Source of the DNA: Pseudohongiella sp.
Lineage (GTDB): Bacteria; Pseudomonadota; Gammaproteobacteria; Pseudomonadales; Pseudohongiellaceae
Reading direction: 5' to 3'
Assembly (NCBI RefSeq): GCF_011050365.1
Contig: NZ_DRFV01000001.1
Span: forward strand, 248,001-312,000
DNA length: 64,000 nt
Positions 52,755 to 63,419 of this stretch are shown piece after piece. The notes beneath the pieces are model-generated. The model ran no database searches. It saw nothing but the letters and a program-made list of their open reading frames with translations, and had not been told where the DNA came from. Numbering within the stretch: the stretch's first letter is position 1; the number at the start of each line of letters is the position of its first letter. Position numbers and translations under genes: made by a program.

Positions 52755-55700
52755 GTGTCATCAGTCGTCAATATTCGCCCATCTGCCTCTCCGGCGCCGG
52801 AGTTTCCCCGCTTTATCACCGCAGCCAGTCTGTTTGACGGCCATGATGCCGCCATCAATATCATGCGCCGGATGCTGCAAGCCTCCGGTGCCGAGGTAAT
52901 TCACCTGGCGCACAACCGTTCCGTGCAGGAAGTTGTCGAGTCGGCGTTGCAGGAGGATGTGCAGGGTATTGCCATCAGCTCATATCAGGGCGGACACATT
53001 GAATACTTCAAATACATGGTGGACATGCTGCGTGAGCGGGGCGCGGGTCACATACAGGTTTTTGGTGGCGGCGGCGGCGTCATTATTCCAAGTGAAATTA
53101 AGGAGTTGCATGCCTATGGCGTGAGTCGTATCTATTCGCCGGAAGATGGTCAGACAATGGGCTTGCAGGGCATGATAGATGACATCATGCACAGGGTGAC
53201 AGTTGAACGCCAGGCCGCGCCGCCACTGGACATTGAAGCCATGCAGGCCGGCGACCGGCTGGCGCTGTCGCGGGTAATCAGTGCGCTGGAAGTAGATGCG
53301 CTGGACGCCGCGCAAAGCGCGCAGCTGCAGAAAGCTGCCGAAACAGCAGACAATATTCCCGTGCTCGGCATTACCGGCACCGGAGGTGCTGGCAAATCCT
53401 CGCTGACCGACGAACTGATCCTGCGCCTGCGTCAGGACAGCGGCGATGCGTTGCGCATCGCGGTGCTGGCAATTGACCCGACACGGCGTCGCACCGGCGG
53501 CGCGCTGCTCGGTGACCGGGTGCGTATGAATGCGATCTATCACCCTTCGGTGTATATGCGTTCAATTGCAACCCGACGTTCAGAAACAGAAGTGCCGACC
53601 TATCTGCGCGACATCATCAGCAGTGTCAAAATTGCCGGGTTTGATCTGGTGATTGTTGAAACCCCGGGTATTGGTCAGGGCGATGCGGGCATCGTGCCGT
53701 ATGTGAACAGTTCGCTGTACGTGATGACGCCCGAATTCGGCGCTGCCAGTCAGCTGGAAAAAATTGATATGCTGGATTATGCCGATGTCATCGCGATTAA
53801 CAAGTTTGATCGCAAGGGCGGTGAGGATGCCTTGCGCGATGTCAGTAAACAGGTGCAGCGTAACCGGGTTGCGTTTGACAGAACGGTGGAGCAGATGCCG
53901 GTGTTTGGCACGATTGCGGCGCGTTTTAACGACGACGGTGTGACCGCGCTTTATCAGGCACTGGTGCCGGTGCTGTCCCAGTACGGGTTGCCGGCATTTG
54001 AGTCCCGGCTGGCGCCAGCCAAAACCCGCACCTCTACGCAACAGTCGGTGATCATCCCGCCCCAGCGCCAACGTTATCTGGCGGAAATAGCCGATACTGT
54101 GCGTGACTACCGGAGTCGGGTGGAGCAGCAGGCAGTGGTTGCCCGTGAACTGCAACAACTGGCGGCGACACAAAAAATGGCCGGCGCTGGTGCGGCAGCT
54201 GACATCCTCACGGAGAACCTGGATGGTCTGATCAGGCAGCGCAAACAGTTATTGCACGGCACCAGTGCCGCCCTGTTGGAGAGCTGGCCTGCCTTGCAGT
54301 GTGAATATGCCGCCGATGAGCTGGTCACCGATATTCGCGGCAAGGTCCAGCGCAATGCGCTGACCTGGACGACAATGTCGGGCACACGCATTGCCAAAGT
54401 GTCCCTGCCACGCTACAGCGACCACGGTGACATTCTGCGCTGGCTGGCGCTGGAGAACGTCCCCGGCCGCTTTCCTTACACAGCGGGTGTATTCGCGGTC
54501 AAGCGCGAAGGCGAAGACCCGACGCGCATGTTCGCCGGCGAAGGTGATGCCTTTCGCACCAACCGACGTTTCAAATCCCTGTCCGAGCATGCCGACGCCA
54601 AGCGTTTGTCCACCGCATTTGATTCAGTAACCTTGTATGGTTTTGATCCCGACGAGCGTCCGGACATCTATGGCAAGGTCGGTAACTCCGGCGTTTCCAT
54701 CGCCACGCTGGACGACATGAAGGCGCTGTACGATGGTTTTGATCTGTGCCATCCGACAACGTCCGTGTCCATGACCATCAATGGCCCGGCGCCCACGATA
54801 CTGGCCATGTTTCTGAATGCCGCCATTGCCCAGCAAACGGAAAAATTTCGCAGCGAACACGGCCGCGAACCAGACGCTGATGAAGCGGCACAGGTTAAAG
54901 CGAACACGCTGGCCTCGGTGCGCGGAACCGTGCAGGCCGATATCCTGAAAGAAGATCAGGGTCAGAATACCTGTATATTCTCAACCGAGTTCAGTCTGAA
55001 GCTGATGGGTGATATTCAGGAATACTTCATTGATCACAAAGTGCGCAATTTCTATTCGGTGTCCATTTCCGGTTATCACATTGCCGAAGCAGGTGCCAAT
55101 CCGATTTCGCAATTGGCATTCACCCTGTCCAATGGTTTTACCTTTGTGGAAGCGTGGCTGGCGCGGGGCATGAACATTGATGATTTTGCGCCCAACCTGT
55201 CTTTCTTTTTCTCTAATGGCATGGACGCGGAATACACCGTGCTGGGCCGGGTCGCGCGCCGCATCTGGGCCACCACCATGCGGGAGAAATATGGTGCCAA
55301 CGACCGCAGTCAGAAGCTCAAATATCATATTCAGACGTCCGGTCGCTCGCTGCATGCGCAGGAAATGTCATTCAATGATATTCGCACCACGTTGCAAGCC
55401 CTGATTGCGGTGTACGATAACTGCAACAGCCTGCATACCAATGCCTACGATGAAGCGGTGACCACGCCGACCGGGGAGTCAGTGCGCAGAGCGGTGGCGA
55501 TTCAGTTAATTATCAATAAAGAGTGGGGACTGGCACGTAACGAGAATCCCAATCAGGGCGCCTTCATCATTGATGAACTGACTGATCTGGTGGAAGAGGC
55601 GGTGATGCAGGAGTTTGAGCGTATTGCGGAGCGCGGCGGGGTTCTGGGCGCGATGGAAACCGGCTACCAGCGCGGCCGGATTCAGGATGAGTCCATGCAT

Positions 55701-56027
55701 TATGAACACAAAAAACACGACGGCTCTTTGCCGATCGTGGGCGTGAACACCTACCTGAACCCCGGCGCTCAGGATGACGAGGCGGAGTTCACCGTCGAGC
55801 TGGCGCGTTCGACTGATGAGGAAAAGCAGGGGCAGATTCGTCGCTTGCGCGAGTTTCAGCAGCGTCACAAAAGCGAATCGGAACAGGCCCTGCAGCGATT
55901 GAAGAGTGCCGCGACAAACAATGAAAATGTATTTGAAGTGCTGATGGACGCGGTGCAGGTGTGCTCTCTTGGTCAGATCACCCAGGCCTTCTTCGAGACC
56001 GGTGGCCAATACCGGCGCTCGATGTAA
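52755..56027 (+). CDS. icmF: fused isobutyryl-CoA mutase IcmF
   Basis: The 1090-residue protein joins a B12-binding domain (about residues 18-150, H30 as axial ligand in [12 protein letters not shown]), a MeaB-type G-protein chaperone (Walker [10 protein letters not shown] at 208-216) and a mutase large domain (about 560-1090; [20 protein letters not shown] and [18 protein letters not shown]). The last motif fits isobutyryl- or isovaleryl-CoA mutases rather than methylmalonyl-CoA mutase. It interconverts isobutyryl-CoA and n-butyryl-CoA, with self-repair of its cobalamin. The GTG start is 7 bases after AGGAG. Confidence 0.96.
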   Translation: MSSVVNIRPSASPAPEFPRFITAASLFDGHDAAINIMRRMLQASGAEVIHLAHNRSVQEVVESALQEDVQGIAISSYQGGHIEYFKYMVDMLRERGAGHIQVFGGGGGVIIPSEIKELHAYGVSRIYSPEDGQTMGLQGMIDDIMHRVTVERQAAPPLDIEAMQAGDRLALSRVISALEVDALDAAQSAQLQKAAETADNIPVLGITGTGGAGKSSLTDELILRLRQDSGDALRIAVLAIDPTRRRTGGALLGDRVRMNAIYHPSVYMRSIATRRSETEVPTYLRDIISSVKIAGFDLVIVETPGIGQGDAGIVPYVNSSLYVMTPEFGAASQLEKIDMLDYADVIAINKFDRKGGEDALRDVSKQVQRNRVAFDRTVEQMPVFGTIAARFNDDGVTALYQALVPVLSQYGLPAFESRLAPAKTRTSTQQSVIIPPQRQRYLAEIADTVRDYRSRVEQQAVVARELQQLAATQKMAGAGAAADILTENLDGLIRQRKQLLHGTSAALLESWPALQCEYAADELVTDIRGKVQRNALTWTTMSGTRIAKVSLPRYSDHGDILRWLALENVPGRFPYTAGVFAVKREGEDPTRMFAGEGDAFRTNRRFKSLSEHADAKRLSTAFDSVTLYGFDPDERPDIYGKVGNSGVSIATLDDMKALYDGFDLCHPTTSVSMTINGPAPTILAMFLNAAIAQQTEKFRSEHGREPDADEAAQVKANTLASVRGTVQADILKEDQGQNTCIFSTEFSLKLMGDIQEYFIDHKVRNFYSVSISGYHIAEAGANPISQLAFTLSNGFTFVEAWLARGMNIDDFAPNLSFFFSNGMDAEYTVLGRVARRIWATTMREKYGANDRSQKLKYHIQTSGRSLHAQEMSFNDIRTTLQALIAVYDNCNSLHTNAYDEAVTTPTGESVRRAVAIQLIINKEWGLARNENPNQGAFIIDELTDLVEEAVMQEFERIAERGGVLGAMETGYQRGRIQDESMHYEHKKHDGSLPIVGVNTYLNPGAQDDEAEFTVELARSTDEEKQGQIRRLREFQQRHKSESEQALQRLKSAATNNENVFEVLMDAVQVCSLGQITQAFFETGGQYRRSM

Positions 56028-56035
56028 AAAAGTGG

Positions 56036-56064
56036 AGGCGCCGACCTCGCGGCGCCTTTGTTTT
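56036..56064 (+). terminator. icmF terminator
   Basis: AGGCGCC (56036-56042) pairs with GGCGCCT (56051-56057), followed by TTGTTTT, nine bases after the icmF stop. It is close to the end of the convergent phoD gene. Confidence 0.75.
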
Positions 56065-57679
56065 ATCTAATAACGTGTTCGCCGGCAAAGCTGACCAATG
56101 CTTCAGTTTCTTCCACCTGATAGTCCTGCTCCAGCACTGTTGAGACATACAGAAACTGCGCAGCAACCTGTTCGCGGGTAATGTCCAGCTCTACCCAGCC
56201 TCTGCCCAGTGCGCGCATGTAGCGCATTTCCGGACTGTTGCGCATAAAGGCGGCAACCAGTTCGGCTTCGGGAAGCGGCATGAAATTTTCAAATCCCGGT
56301 GAGCTGACACTGGGCGTGCCAAATTCGACTGCAATGGCATCGCCGTCATCATCGTGTAAGTCAAAGGCCCAGGAGCTATGGGTATCGCCAGCCAACACCA
56401 CGGCATTGCTGGCGTGCCGGCGAAACAGATCCAGTACGCGCTCGCGATCAGCCGGGTATCCATCCCAGGCGTCCAGGTTCAGCGGCAACCCCATCTGCCC
56501 GCGTTCACGCAGCATACGGTAGCGGTCCGGCACTTCGCCGGCAAATGCTTCATCGGCTACCAGTGGGATCTCCTTGCGTCCCATGATGACCTGCTGACCG
56601 ATCACTTGCCAGGGAATGCCGGCGGCGCTGGAACGACGCAATTCACTCTCCAGAAATGACTGCTGCGCTGTGCCGAGCATCGTGCGCACCGGATCTGCCA
56701 AGCCGCGGCGCAAGGTGTCAATGTTCATCTCGTGGGTCAGTTGCTCGTCCCGGGCGACCAGGCGGGTGTCCAGCATGATCAGGGTGGCAAGATCGCCGAT
56801 ATCAAAGCTGCGATAAATGATGCCGTCAGCAATGCTGCTTTGCTCACGGATGGGTAGCCATTCGTAGAAAGCCTGGATGGCAGCGTTTCGTCGGTCGTCG
56901 AAGGCGCCTTCACCCCGGTCCGGGTTGTGATTCTGTGCGCCGGTTTTGAACGTGTTGTTGGTGATCTCATGATCGTCCCAGACGCAGATGAACGCGTGCG
57001 CCTGGTGGACGGCCTGCAGGTCCGCATCGGATCGGTAAAGGCCATAGCGCATGCGATAGTCTTCCAGTGATACGATTTCGTGTTCGGGTTGCACATTGCG
57101 GCCTTTATCCAGCATCTCGGCGCTGGCATAGCCGCCTTCGGCATACTCGTAGATATAGTCGCCCAGGTGCAGAACCGCATCGCAATCGCGGGCCGCCACT
57201 TCGCGATATACGTTGAAGTAGCCTTGCGGATAGTTGGAACAGGAGACTACGGCCAGGCGGGCCTGGGCCACGCCTGCCGGGGGGAGTGTACGAGTGCGTC
57301 CCACCGGGCTGGTGACACCGTCGACAATAAAACGGTAGAAGTAGGACAGCCCGGCCTCGAGCCCGGTCGCATCAACCTTGACGGTAAAATCCCTGTCCGG
57401 ACCCGTCTGCGAGTCACCGGTGGCAATCAGATTGTCAAAGCGTTGGTCGCTGGCCACTTGCCACTGCACATTGACCGTTTCTGCACGCCCGCTGCCAGGC
57501 AGCACACGGGTCCAGAGAATGACGCGATCCTGCAACGGATCACCACTGGCGACGCCGTGGGTAAAGTGAGCAGCAGCCGCAGCGTGGATGGGCAAGCCAC
57601 GAACCGACAGCGCTCCCAGCATGGTGGCAGAGACTGTCAGAAAGCGACGGCGACTAAACGGAAATCGTGGAGAGGACAT
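56063..57679 (-). CDS. phoD: Tat-exported PhoD-type alkaline phosphatase
   Basis: The 538-residue enzyme has a twin-arginine signal (SRRRFLTVSATML), an N-terminal beta domain (FTHGVASGDPLQDRVILWTRV) and the catalytic PhoD domain with VLHLGDYIYEYAEGGY, WDDHEITNN and LAGDTHSSWAF as metal ligands. It hydrolyses phosphate mono- and diesters, using calcium and iron in the periplasm. No Pho box is obvious upstream. It is convergent with icmF. Confidence 0.95.
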   Translation of the reverse strand: MSSPRFPFSRRRFLTVSATMLGALSVRGLPIHAAAAAHFTHGVASGDPLQDRVILWTRVLPGSGRAETVNVQWQVASDQRFDNLIATGDSQTGPDRDFTVKVDATGLEAGLSYFYRFIVDGVTSPVGRTRTLPPAGVAQARLAVVSCSNYPQGYFNVYREVAARDCDAVLHLGDYIYEYAEGGYASAEMLDKGRNVQPEHEIVSLEDYRMRYGLYRSDADLQAVHQAHAFICVWDDHEITNNTFKTGAQNHNPDRGEGAFDDRRNAAIQAFYEWLPIREQSSIADGIIYRSFDIGDLATLIMLDTRLVARDEQLTHEMNIDTLRRGLADPVRTMLGTAQQSFLESELRRSSAAGIPWQVIGQQVIMGRKEIPLVADEAFAGEVPDRYRMLRERGQMGLPLNLDAWDGYPADRERVLDLFRRHASNAVVLAGDTHSSWAFDLHDDDGDAIAVEFGTPSVSSPGFENFMPLPEAELVAAFMRNSPEMRYMRALGRGWVELDITREQVAAQFLYVSTVLEQDYQVEETEALVSFAGEHVIR

Positions 57680-57863
57680 AAAGTGACACCCAGATCGGAA
57701 GGCTGATTAATTTTCCCTTATGCTAATGCCTCGAAGCGACAGATTAGTGACAGTTGCGCGCGTGTGTTCGACATGGGCCGCAAGGTATGCGATGTTGACG
57801 CCGCCACAGTCTGGCAGTCAGCTATTGCCGATCGTGAGTCAAAAGTACAAGTGAGGTGACCCC

Positions 57864-58667
57864 GTGATAATCTGGATAGTCAGTTACCTGTTGTTGGGTG
57901 TTATGACCGGTTTTCTTGCCGGTTTGTTCGGCATTGGCGGCGGTGCCGTTATGGTGCCAGTGCTGACCGTAATGTTCGTGGCGCAGGGGTTTGCCCCGGA
58001 GTACGTTGTGCATCTGGCACTGGGTACCTCCATGGCGGCCATTGTTCCCACATCAATTGCCAGCATGCGGGCGCACCATAGCCACGGTGCCGTCTTGTGG
58101 CCGGCTGTGCGTGGGCTCGCGCCCGGTATTGTGGTGGGTACGTTCGCTGCAACCTTTGTCGCCGCCTGGTTATCTCCGCAGCCGCTGGCAATTTTCTTCT
58201 GTCTGTTCATGACCTACGTTGCGGCGCAGATGGTCCTGAACCGCAAGCCCGACCCGGCACGCGAGCTGCCCGGCCCCGCGGGTTTGGCAACGGTTGGTGG
58301 CGGCATCGGTGGTGTGTCGGCACTGGTTGCGATAGGTGGCGGTACCATGACGGTGCCGTTTCTGGTGTGGTGTAATGTGCGCCTGCAGACTGCGATTGGC
58401 ACCTCAGCTGCGGTGGGTTTGCCCATCGCGCTGGCGGGGTCGATGGGTTATGTGCTGAATGGCTGGGGTCTGGCCAGCCTGCCGACGTATACGCTGGGGT
58501 TTGTTTACTGGCCGGCGGTAGCGGCAATGGCTGTGGCGAGTTTCCTGACGGCACCACTGGGCGCCGGACTGGCGCACAGACTGCCAGTGGCGACGCTGAA
58601 AAAGCTGTTTGCTGCGCTGGTGATTTTGCTGGCGCTGCAAATGCTGCGCACGGTTATCACTAACTAG
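57864..58667 (+). CDS. TauE/SafE-type sulfite/sulfur exporter family protein
   Basis: The 267-residue inner membrane protein has about eight hydrophobic segments arranged as two repeats (LAGLFGIGGGAVMVPVL early and TVGGGIGGVSALVAIGGGTMTVPFL later). The repeated GIGGG...PVL signature defines the TauE/SafE (DUF81) family, which moves sulfite, sulfoacetate or related organosulfur anions. The GTG start follows GAGGTG. The substrate cannot be inferred from neighbours. Confidence 0.9.
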   Translation: MIIWIVSYLLLGVMTGFLAGLFGIGGGAVMVPVLTVMFVAQGFAPEYVVHLALGTSMAAIVPTSIASMRAHHSHGAVLWPAVRGLAPGIVVGTFAATFVAAWLSPQPLAIFFCLFMTYVAAQMVLNRKPDPARELPGPAGLATVGGGIGGVSALVAIGGGTMTVPFLVWCNVRLQTAIGTSAAVGLPIALAGSMGYVLNGWGLASLPTYTLGFVYWPAVAAMAVASFLTAPLGAGLAHRLPVATLKKLFAALVILLALQMLRTVITN

Positions 58668-58701
58668 ACGACAGACAGGCACGGCAAAAGGACAACAGGC
58701 A

Positions 58702-59157
58702 ATGGCGAAGTGGCTGGCAAAAACCGAACCCGATGAATGCAGCATCGATGACTTTGCCGGGCGTATCGATAAAGCCGTGGTCTGGGAAGGGGTGCGTAAT
58801 TATCAGGCGCGTAATTTTCTTCGTGATATGGCGGTTGGGGATGAGGTATTTATCTATCATTCCAGTTGCCGGCATATCGGCATTGCCGGCATTGTGAAGG
58901 TCGTGCGCGCGGCGTATCCCGACCCGTCCCAGTTTGATGAAAAATCACCATATCTTGACGCCAAAAGCCCGGTCGACAAACCACGCTGGCAGGCTGTGGA
59001 CATGGTGTTTGTAAACAAACTGCCGCGCCTGCTGCCACTGGACGAATTGAAGTCCTTGCCGGGCCTGCAAGACCTGGCACTGGTCAAGAAAGGCAGCCGC
59101 CTGTCGGTGATGCCGGTCAGTGACGCTGAATGGAATTTGATCCTCAGCGCAGTGTGA
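58702..59157 (+). CDS. EVE-domain protein
   Basis: The 151-residue protein is a complete EVE/PUA-like domain: WLAKTEPDECSIDDF, WEGVRNYQARNFLRDMAVGDEVFIYHS and the late WQAVDMVFVNKLPRLLPLDELK. EVE domains bind modified bases in DNA or RNA. The protein is the stand-alone bacterial type, homologous to eukaryotic THYN1. It starts 34 bases after the TauE gene and might share its transcript. There is no restriction enzyme partner nearby. Confidence 0.93.
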   Translation: MAKWLAKTEPDECSIDDFAGRIDKAVVWEGVRNYQARNFLRDMAVGDEVFIYHSSCRHIGIAGIVKVVRAAYPDPSQFDEKSPYLDAKSPVDKPRWQAVDMVFVNKLPRLLPLDELKSLPGLQDLALVKKGSRLSVMPVSDAEWNLILSAV

Positions 59158-59191
59158 GGCAGGCGTTGCAGCTGTGTCGTGCGATGAAAAG

Positions 59192-59653
59192 TCAGCCTCG
59201 CCTGGTCACGACATAGTCGGTAATTTGCTGTGCCTGGATATCCCAGCCCTGGGTATTAAGGCGAATGGCTTCAGCGCGTTGGCTTTCGGGCAAAGCGCTA
59301 AAGCCGGTTTCACTGATGGTCAGCCGGGTGGCTTCACCCAGATCTTCCAGGCGGAATTCCACTTTTGTGGTGGGTTGCTGCTCCAATGGCAGGCTGTTTT
59401 CAGCATCCTCGTGGTTCCAGCGGAAGGAAAACAGGGTTTGCGGCTCCATGCTTTCAATCTCGGCCAGCCACGGGTGCCCCTCGTAGCCGGGATAAGTGGT
59501 CAGACCGGTGGAGCGCGAACCCGGGGAAAATGGTTCGTTCAGATCCACACAGAACCACTCGCCGAACTGCCGGTAATCGGTCAGTGCCTGCCATACCCGG
59601 GACACCGGAGCCTGGATGTCTACGACTTTGACTATCGAATCTTGTGTATCCAT
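59192..59653 (-). CDS. SRPBCC/AHSA1-domain protein
   Basis: The 153-residue protein has the START-like helix-grip fold: VVDIQAPVSRVWQALTDYRQFGEWF at the N-terminus, a middle strand FSFRWNHEDAENS and a C-terminal helix. This is the Aha1-homology (AHSA1) group, which binds hydrophobic ligands. No partner can be inferred. It is convergent with the EVE gene. Confidence 0.88.
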   Translation of the reverse strand: MDTQDSIVKVVDIQAPVSRVWQALTDYRQFGEWFCVDLNEPFSPGSRSTGLTTYPGYEGHPWLAEIESMEPQTLFSFRWNHEDAENSLPLEQQPTTKVEFRLEDLGEATRLTISETGFSALPESQRAEAIRLNTQGWDIQAQQITDYVVTRRG

Positions 59654-59749
59654 ACATACCCTCCTGATTACACTCAGGATGACGCATTAAGAGCCCCGAA
59701 TTCAATAGCGAGGTGCAATTACGACGGGTAAACACCAGGTCACCGTCGG

Positions 59750-61123
59750 TTATGGGTATGCTGGCTTGCCTTTGCCGGCACGCACACCCGTGCGCGATTC
59801 CCGCTGGCCTCCTGGCTGTCGCTGGTAACGACCGATATCCAGGCCCTCGGTATCAATCGCCGGGTGGCGCTTGTCGACAATATCTGCCAGCAACTGAGCC
59901 GAGCCGCAGGACATGGTCCAACCCAGGGTGCCATGGCCCGTATTCAGAAACAGATTGCTGAGAGCTGTTGCACCGACCACGGGGGTACCGTCCGGTGTCA
60001 TTGGCCGCAGACCCGCCCAGTAACGGGCATCACTGTTGTCTCCGCCACCCGGGAACAGATCATTCACCACCATGCGCAGTGTCGCCAGGGGCTTGTTACG
60101 CAGACGCAGGTCATGCCCGGCCAGCTCAGCGGTGCCGCCCACGCGGATACGGTTGTCAAAGCGGGTGATGGCCACTTTATAGGTCTCGTCCATGATGGTT
60201 GAGACCGGCGCGTTGTGCTCGTTGCTGACGGGAATGGTCATTGAATAACCCTTAACCGGGTATACCGGCAAATCAATGCCCAGCGGGCGCAGCAGGGAAG
60301 GCGAGTAACTGCCCAGCGCCAGCACGTAGTTGTCTGCGCTCAGGGTTTCGCTGGCACCATCATTGTTGGTAACGCTGACGCCGGTAATGTGCTGACCATC
60401 GCTGTTCAGTGCGCTGATGTCGCAGCCGTATCGGAACTGCACGCCCAGTGCACGGCAGCGAGCTTCCAGTTCGGTGGTAAACAGCTGGCAGTCACCGGTC
60501 TCGTCCAGCGGCAGGCGCAGGCCGCCGACAAATTTTTCCTGGCTGCTGGCCAGGCCTGGTTCGGCGCGAACGCAGCCGGCTTTGTCCAGCAGTTCAAAAG
60601 GCACACCCAGCTGTTGTAACACAGCAATATCCTGCGCCGCCGCGTCCAACTGCTTTTGGGTCCGGAACAGCTGCAGAGTGCCGCGTTGGCGTTGTTCATA
60701 CTCGATGCCGGTTTCCATGCGCAGGTCAATCAGGCACTGGCGACTATGGTCGGCCAGGCGCATCATGCGCTCCTTGTTGACGGTATAACGCGCAGATGTG
60801 CAGTTGCGCAGCATCTGCAGCATCCAGCGATACTGTTGCAGATCAGCCGTCGGACGGATGGCCAGCGGCGCATGTTTGGACAGTAACCATTTGATGGCCT
60901 TTAATGGCACGCCCGGCGCTGCCCAGGGAGCCGAGTAACCGGGCGATATCATGCCCGCATTGGCAAAACTGGTTTCCTGTGCCGGACCGTGCTGGCGATC
61001 AATCACGGTGACCTGATGGCCCGCTCTGGCCAGATACCAGGCACTGGTGATGCCAATGACGCCGCCGCCCAGAATGATGCTGTGGTCAGTTGTGGTGTTG
61101 CGCTCGGGTCTCGCGTTAAACAT
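59750..61123 (-). CDS. dadA: D-amino acid dehydrogenase small subunit
   Basis: The 457-residue FAD enzyme oxidatively deaminates D-amino acids, chiefly D-alanine, feeding electrons to the respiratory chain. The FAD motif [20 protein letters not shown] and the C-terminal [22 protein letters not shown] are diagnostic. The C-terminus ([20 protein letters not shown]) is longer and more basic than usual. It is divergent from an Lrp-type regulator, the common dad arrangement, although the alanine racemase DadX is absent. Confidence 0.94.
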   Translation of the reverse strand: MFNARPERNTTTDHSIILGGGVIGITSAWYLARAGHQVTVIDRQHGPAQETSFANAGMISPGYSAPWAAPGVPLKAIKWLLSKHAPLAIRPTADLQQYRWMLQMLRNCTSARYTVNKERMMRLADHSRQCLIDLRMETGIEYEQRQRGTLQLFRTQKQLDAAAQDIAVLQQLGVPFELLDKAGCVRAEPGLASSQEKFVGGLRLPLDETGDCQLFTTELEARCRALGVQFRYGCDISALNSDGQHITGVSVTNNDGASETLSADNYVLALGSYSPSLLRPLGIDLPVYPVKGYSMTIPVSNEHNAPVSTIMDETYKVAITRFDNRIRVGGTAELAGHDLRLRNKPLATLRMVVNDLFPGGGDNSDARYWAGLRPMTPDGTPVVGATALSNLFLNTGHGTLGWTMSCGSAQLLADIVDKRHPAIDTEGLDIGRYQRQPGGQRESRTGVRAGKGKPAYP

Positions 61124-61264
61124 GCTGTCTCCTGTCCTTTGCCTATTCAGTTAATGGAAGGACGAAGTGACTATTGTAAGATGTCCGGGCTGCGTGTATT
61201 TTCTGTTTCAATGATGTTTGCTAGTGAATAGTTCTGAAATTGATGGCTATGACGGGAATAAATC

Positions 61265-61771
61265 ATGAAAACACGCAGGGCATCCAGCCGCGAACTGGAC
61301 AGGATAGATCGCCAGATCCTGCGCATCCTCCAGCGCGAGGGGCGTATTTCCTATGTTGATCTGGGCGAACGGGTGGGGTTGTCGACGACGCCTTGCATGG
61401 AAAGAGTTAAACGCCTGGAGCGGGAAAAATTCATTATCAGTTACGGTGCACGCCTGAATCCGCAGAAATTGCAGGCCAATCTGCTGGTGTTTGTCGAGAT
61501 CAGCCTGACATCAAAATCGGCCAGCATCTTTGATGACTTCCGCAAGGCGGCGATCAAATTGCCTCATGTGATGGAATGTCATCTGGTGTCCGGTGATTTT
61601 GACTACCTGGTCAAAGCCAGAATTTCAGAGATGGCGTCCTACCGGAAATTGCTCGGCGATATTTTGCTGAAGCTGCCTGGTGTACGGGAATCGAAAAGTT
61701 ATATTGTCATGGAAGAGATCAAGGAGACACTGGAGTTGCCGGTGCCGGATGACACGCCGGACATCGTGTGA
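61265..61771 (+). CDS. Lrp/AsnC-family regulator
   Basis: The 168-residue protein has the N-terminal helix-turn-helix (DRIDRQILRILQREGRISYV, VGLSTTPCMERVKRLE) and the C-terminal RAM amino-acid-binding domain (HVMECHLVSGDFDYLVKARI). It is close in form and length to E. coli Lrp and DadR. Divergent orientation to dadA, 141 bases apart, suggests it regulates dadA in response to alanine or leucine. Confidence 0.92.
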   Translation: MKTRRASSRELDRIDRQILRILQREGRISYVDLGERVGLSTTPCMERVKRLEREKFIISYGARLNPQKLQANLLVFVEISLTSKSASIFDDFRKAAIKLPHVMECHLVSGDFDYLVKARISEMASYRKLLGDILLKLPGVRESKSYIVMEEIKETLELPVPDDTPDIV

Positions 61772-61866
61772 AGTTTGAGTAAACACAATTAGCGAAAAAG
61801 TGCTGGAAACAACGTGCACAACACGCAACAATCACGACCAACCTGGTAATTGATCTGGAGAAAACC

Positions 61867-62634
61867 ATGAGTGCTAACGCCAAAGACGTGTTCAATTCGC
61901 GCCCTTCACACATCAGCGACGAAGAATGGCAGGTACGTGTCGAGCTGGCAGCAGCCTATCGTCTGGTGGCGCATTTTGGTTGGGACGATCTTATCTTTAC
62001 GCATCTGTCCGCGCGGGTTCCCGGAGGGGATCACCATTTTCTGATCAACCCCTACGGTATGATGTTTCATGAAATTACCGCCTCATCGCTGGTGAAGGTA
62101 GATCAGCAGGGTGAGATTATCTCGGATAATGGCTACAAGGTGAACCCGGCCGGTTTTACCATACACAGCGCAATTCACATGGCACGCGATGATGCCGGCA
62201 GTGTCATGCATTTGCACAATCACGCGGGCACTGCAGTGTCGGCGCAAAAAGACGGCCTGCTGCCCATCACGCAGACTGCCATGCTGGTGCACCCGCGCAT
62301 TGCCTACCATGATTACGAAGGTGTGGCACTGAACCTGGAAGAGCGGGAACGCATCGTGCAGGACCTGGGTGACAAAGACATCATGATTCTGCGCAATCAC
62401 GGTACCTTGACCGTGGGCAAGACTGTACCCGAAGCGTTTACGCTGATGTACTTTCTGGAAAATGCCTGCGAGAAGCAGATCCGTGCCCAGGCCGGCGGAG
62501 AGTTGTGCTACCCGTCGCAACAGGCGATAGAAACCACGCGCAAGCAGTCTGAGACCTTGCCCAAGGTTGCGCCGCTATTGTGGCCGGGCTTGTTACGCAC
62601 GCTGGATGCCAAAGACGACAGCTTTCGCAATTAG
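61867..62634 (+). CDS. class II aldolase/adducin-family protein
   Basis: The 255-residue protein has the class II aldolase fold with zinc-ligand histidines in MHLHNHAGTAVSA and LRNHGTLTVG, and the phosphate-loop-like LINPYGMMFHEIT. It resembles the YgbL/FucA/AraD family, but without neighbouring sugar genes the substrate is open. The start ATG follows GGAG. It lies 95 bases after lrp. Confidence 0.87.
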   Translation: MSANAKDVFNSRPSHISDEEWQVRVELAAAYRLVAHFGWDDLIFTHLSARVPGGDHHFLINPYGMMFHEITASSLVKVDQQGEIISDNGYKVNPAGFTIHSAIHMARDDAGSVMHLHNHAGTAVSAQKDGLLPITQTAMLVHPRIAYHDYEGVALNLEERERIVQDLGDKDIMILRNHGTLTVGKTVPEAFTLMYFLENACEKQIRAQAGGELCYPSQQAIETTRKQSETLPKVAPLLWPGLLRTLDAKDDSFRN

Positions 62635-62670
62635 GCCGGGTCACGGCCCGGCGGTGTGCTTAAAGCTTGA

Positions 62671-62901
62671 TCAGAGCTTGCCTAGCTGGGACACCGCAAT
62701 CAGCTTGTTGTTGTCGTCAAGCTCCAGCTTGAAACTGCCGTTAATCCCGTCATGGCTGACGAAGCGTTGCAGTATGGCGGTGGGGAACTGGACCCGTCGC
62801 CCGTCACGGGCGTGACAGGACACATGGCGCGCGGAGCCTTTGTAATGACGCAGAAACTCATCAGCGCTGATACGCAGGTCAACAATCAGAGTGCTGGGCA
62901 T
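62671..62901 (-). CDS. DUF2835-family small protein
   Basis: The 76-residue protein starts MPSTLIVDLRISADEFLRHYKGSA and includes FPTAILQRFVSHDGINGSFKLELDD, matching the gammaproteobacterial DUF2835 family of unknown function. It is soluble and monocistronic, convergent with the aldolase gene. Confidence 0.82.
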   Translation of the reverse strand: MPSTLIVDLRISADEFLRHYKGSARHVSCHARDGRRVQFPTAILQRFVSHDGINGSFKLELDDNNKLIAVSQLGKL

Positions 62902-62990
62902 GGGTAATAACCGGTCGAATGACTGCCGCTGTCGCCAACGGCGGCGCAGCGTATTAGCAATCCTGTGTAGCCAAACTTAAAGAGTGTCAC

Positions 62991-63419
62991 TTGTCCTACC
63001 TTTTACTTTTTATCACCGGGTTCGTTGCCGCCACACTGCTGCCGGCGTCGTCCGAAGTTCTGTTACTGGCGCTGTTCCAGCAAGACCTTAGTCCAGCCAT
63101 GCTCTGGTTGTCGGCAACCGCAGGCAATACTTTGGGGTCTTGCGTCAACTGGTACCTGGGGCGCGAGATTCTGCGCTTTGAAAATCGGCGCTGGTTTCCC
63201 GTCAGCGGCGATAGTTTGCAGCGAGCGCAGCGCCATTTCAAGCGTTACGGTTACTGGAGTCTGTTATTTGCCTGGTTGCCGGTAATCGGTGACCCGCTGA
63301 CCTTTGTCGCCGGCGTCCTGCGCATGCGATTCAGTGTGTTTTTTGTGCTGGTGTTGCTCGGCAAAGGTGCCCGCTACGCCGTTGTGTTGCTGCTGGCGAG
63401 CCAGCTTTTTGCCGGCTAA
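62991..63419 (+). CDS. YqaA-like DedA-family membrane protein
   Basis: The 142-residue inner membrane protein shows the DedA/VTT core: ATLLPASSEVLLLAL, TAGNTLGSCVNWYLGR and FAWLPVIGDPLTFVAGVLR, with four hydrophobic segments. It fits YqaA. The TTG at 62991 is the likely start. It overlaps the convergent racemase gene by four bases. The DedA superfamily includes lipid scramblases and flippases. Confidence 0.87.
   Translation: MSYLLLFITGFVAATLLPASSEVLLLALFQQDLSPAMLWLSATAGNTLGSCVNWYLGREILRFENRRWFPVSGDSLQRAQRHFKRYGYWSLLFAWLPVIGDPLTFVAGVLRMRFSVFFVLVLLGKGARYAVVLLLASQLFAG

Noticed and set aside
58702-59157. EVE-domain protein as part of a modification-dependent defence system
   Set aside because: No nuclease, methyltransferase or helicase partner is adjacent; neighbours are a TauE transporter and an AHSA1 protein. 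The stand-alone form is widespread.
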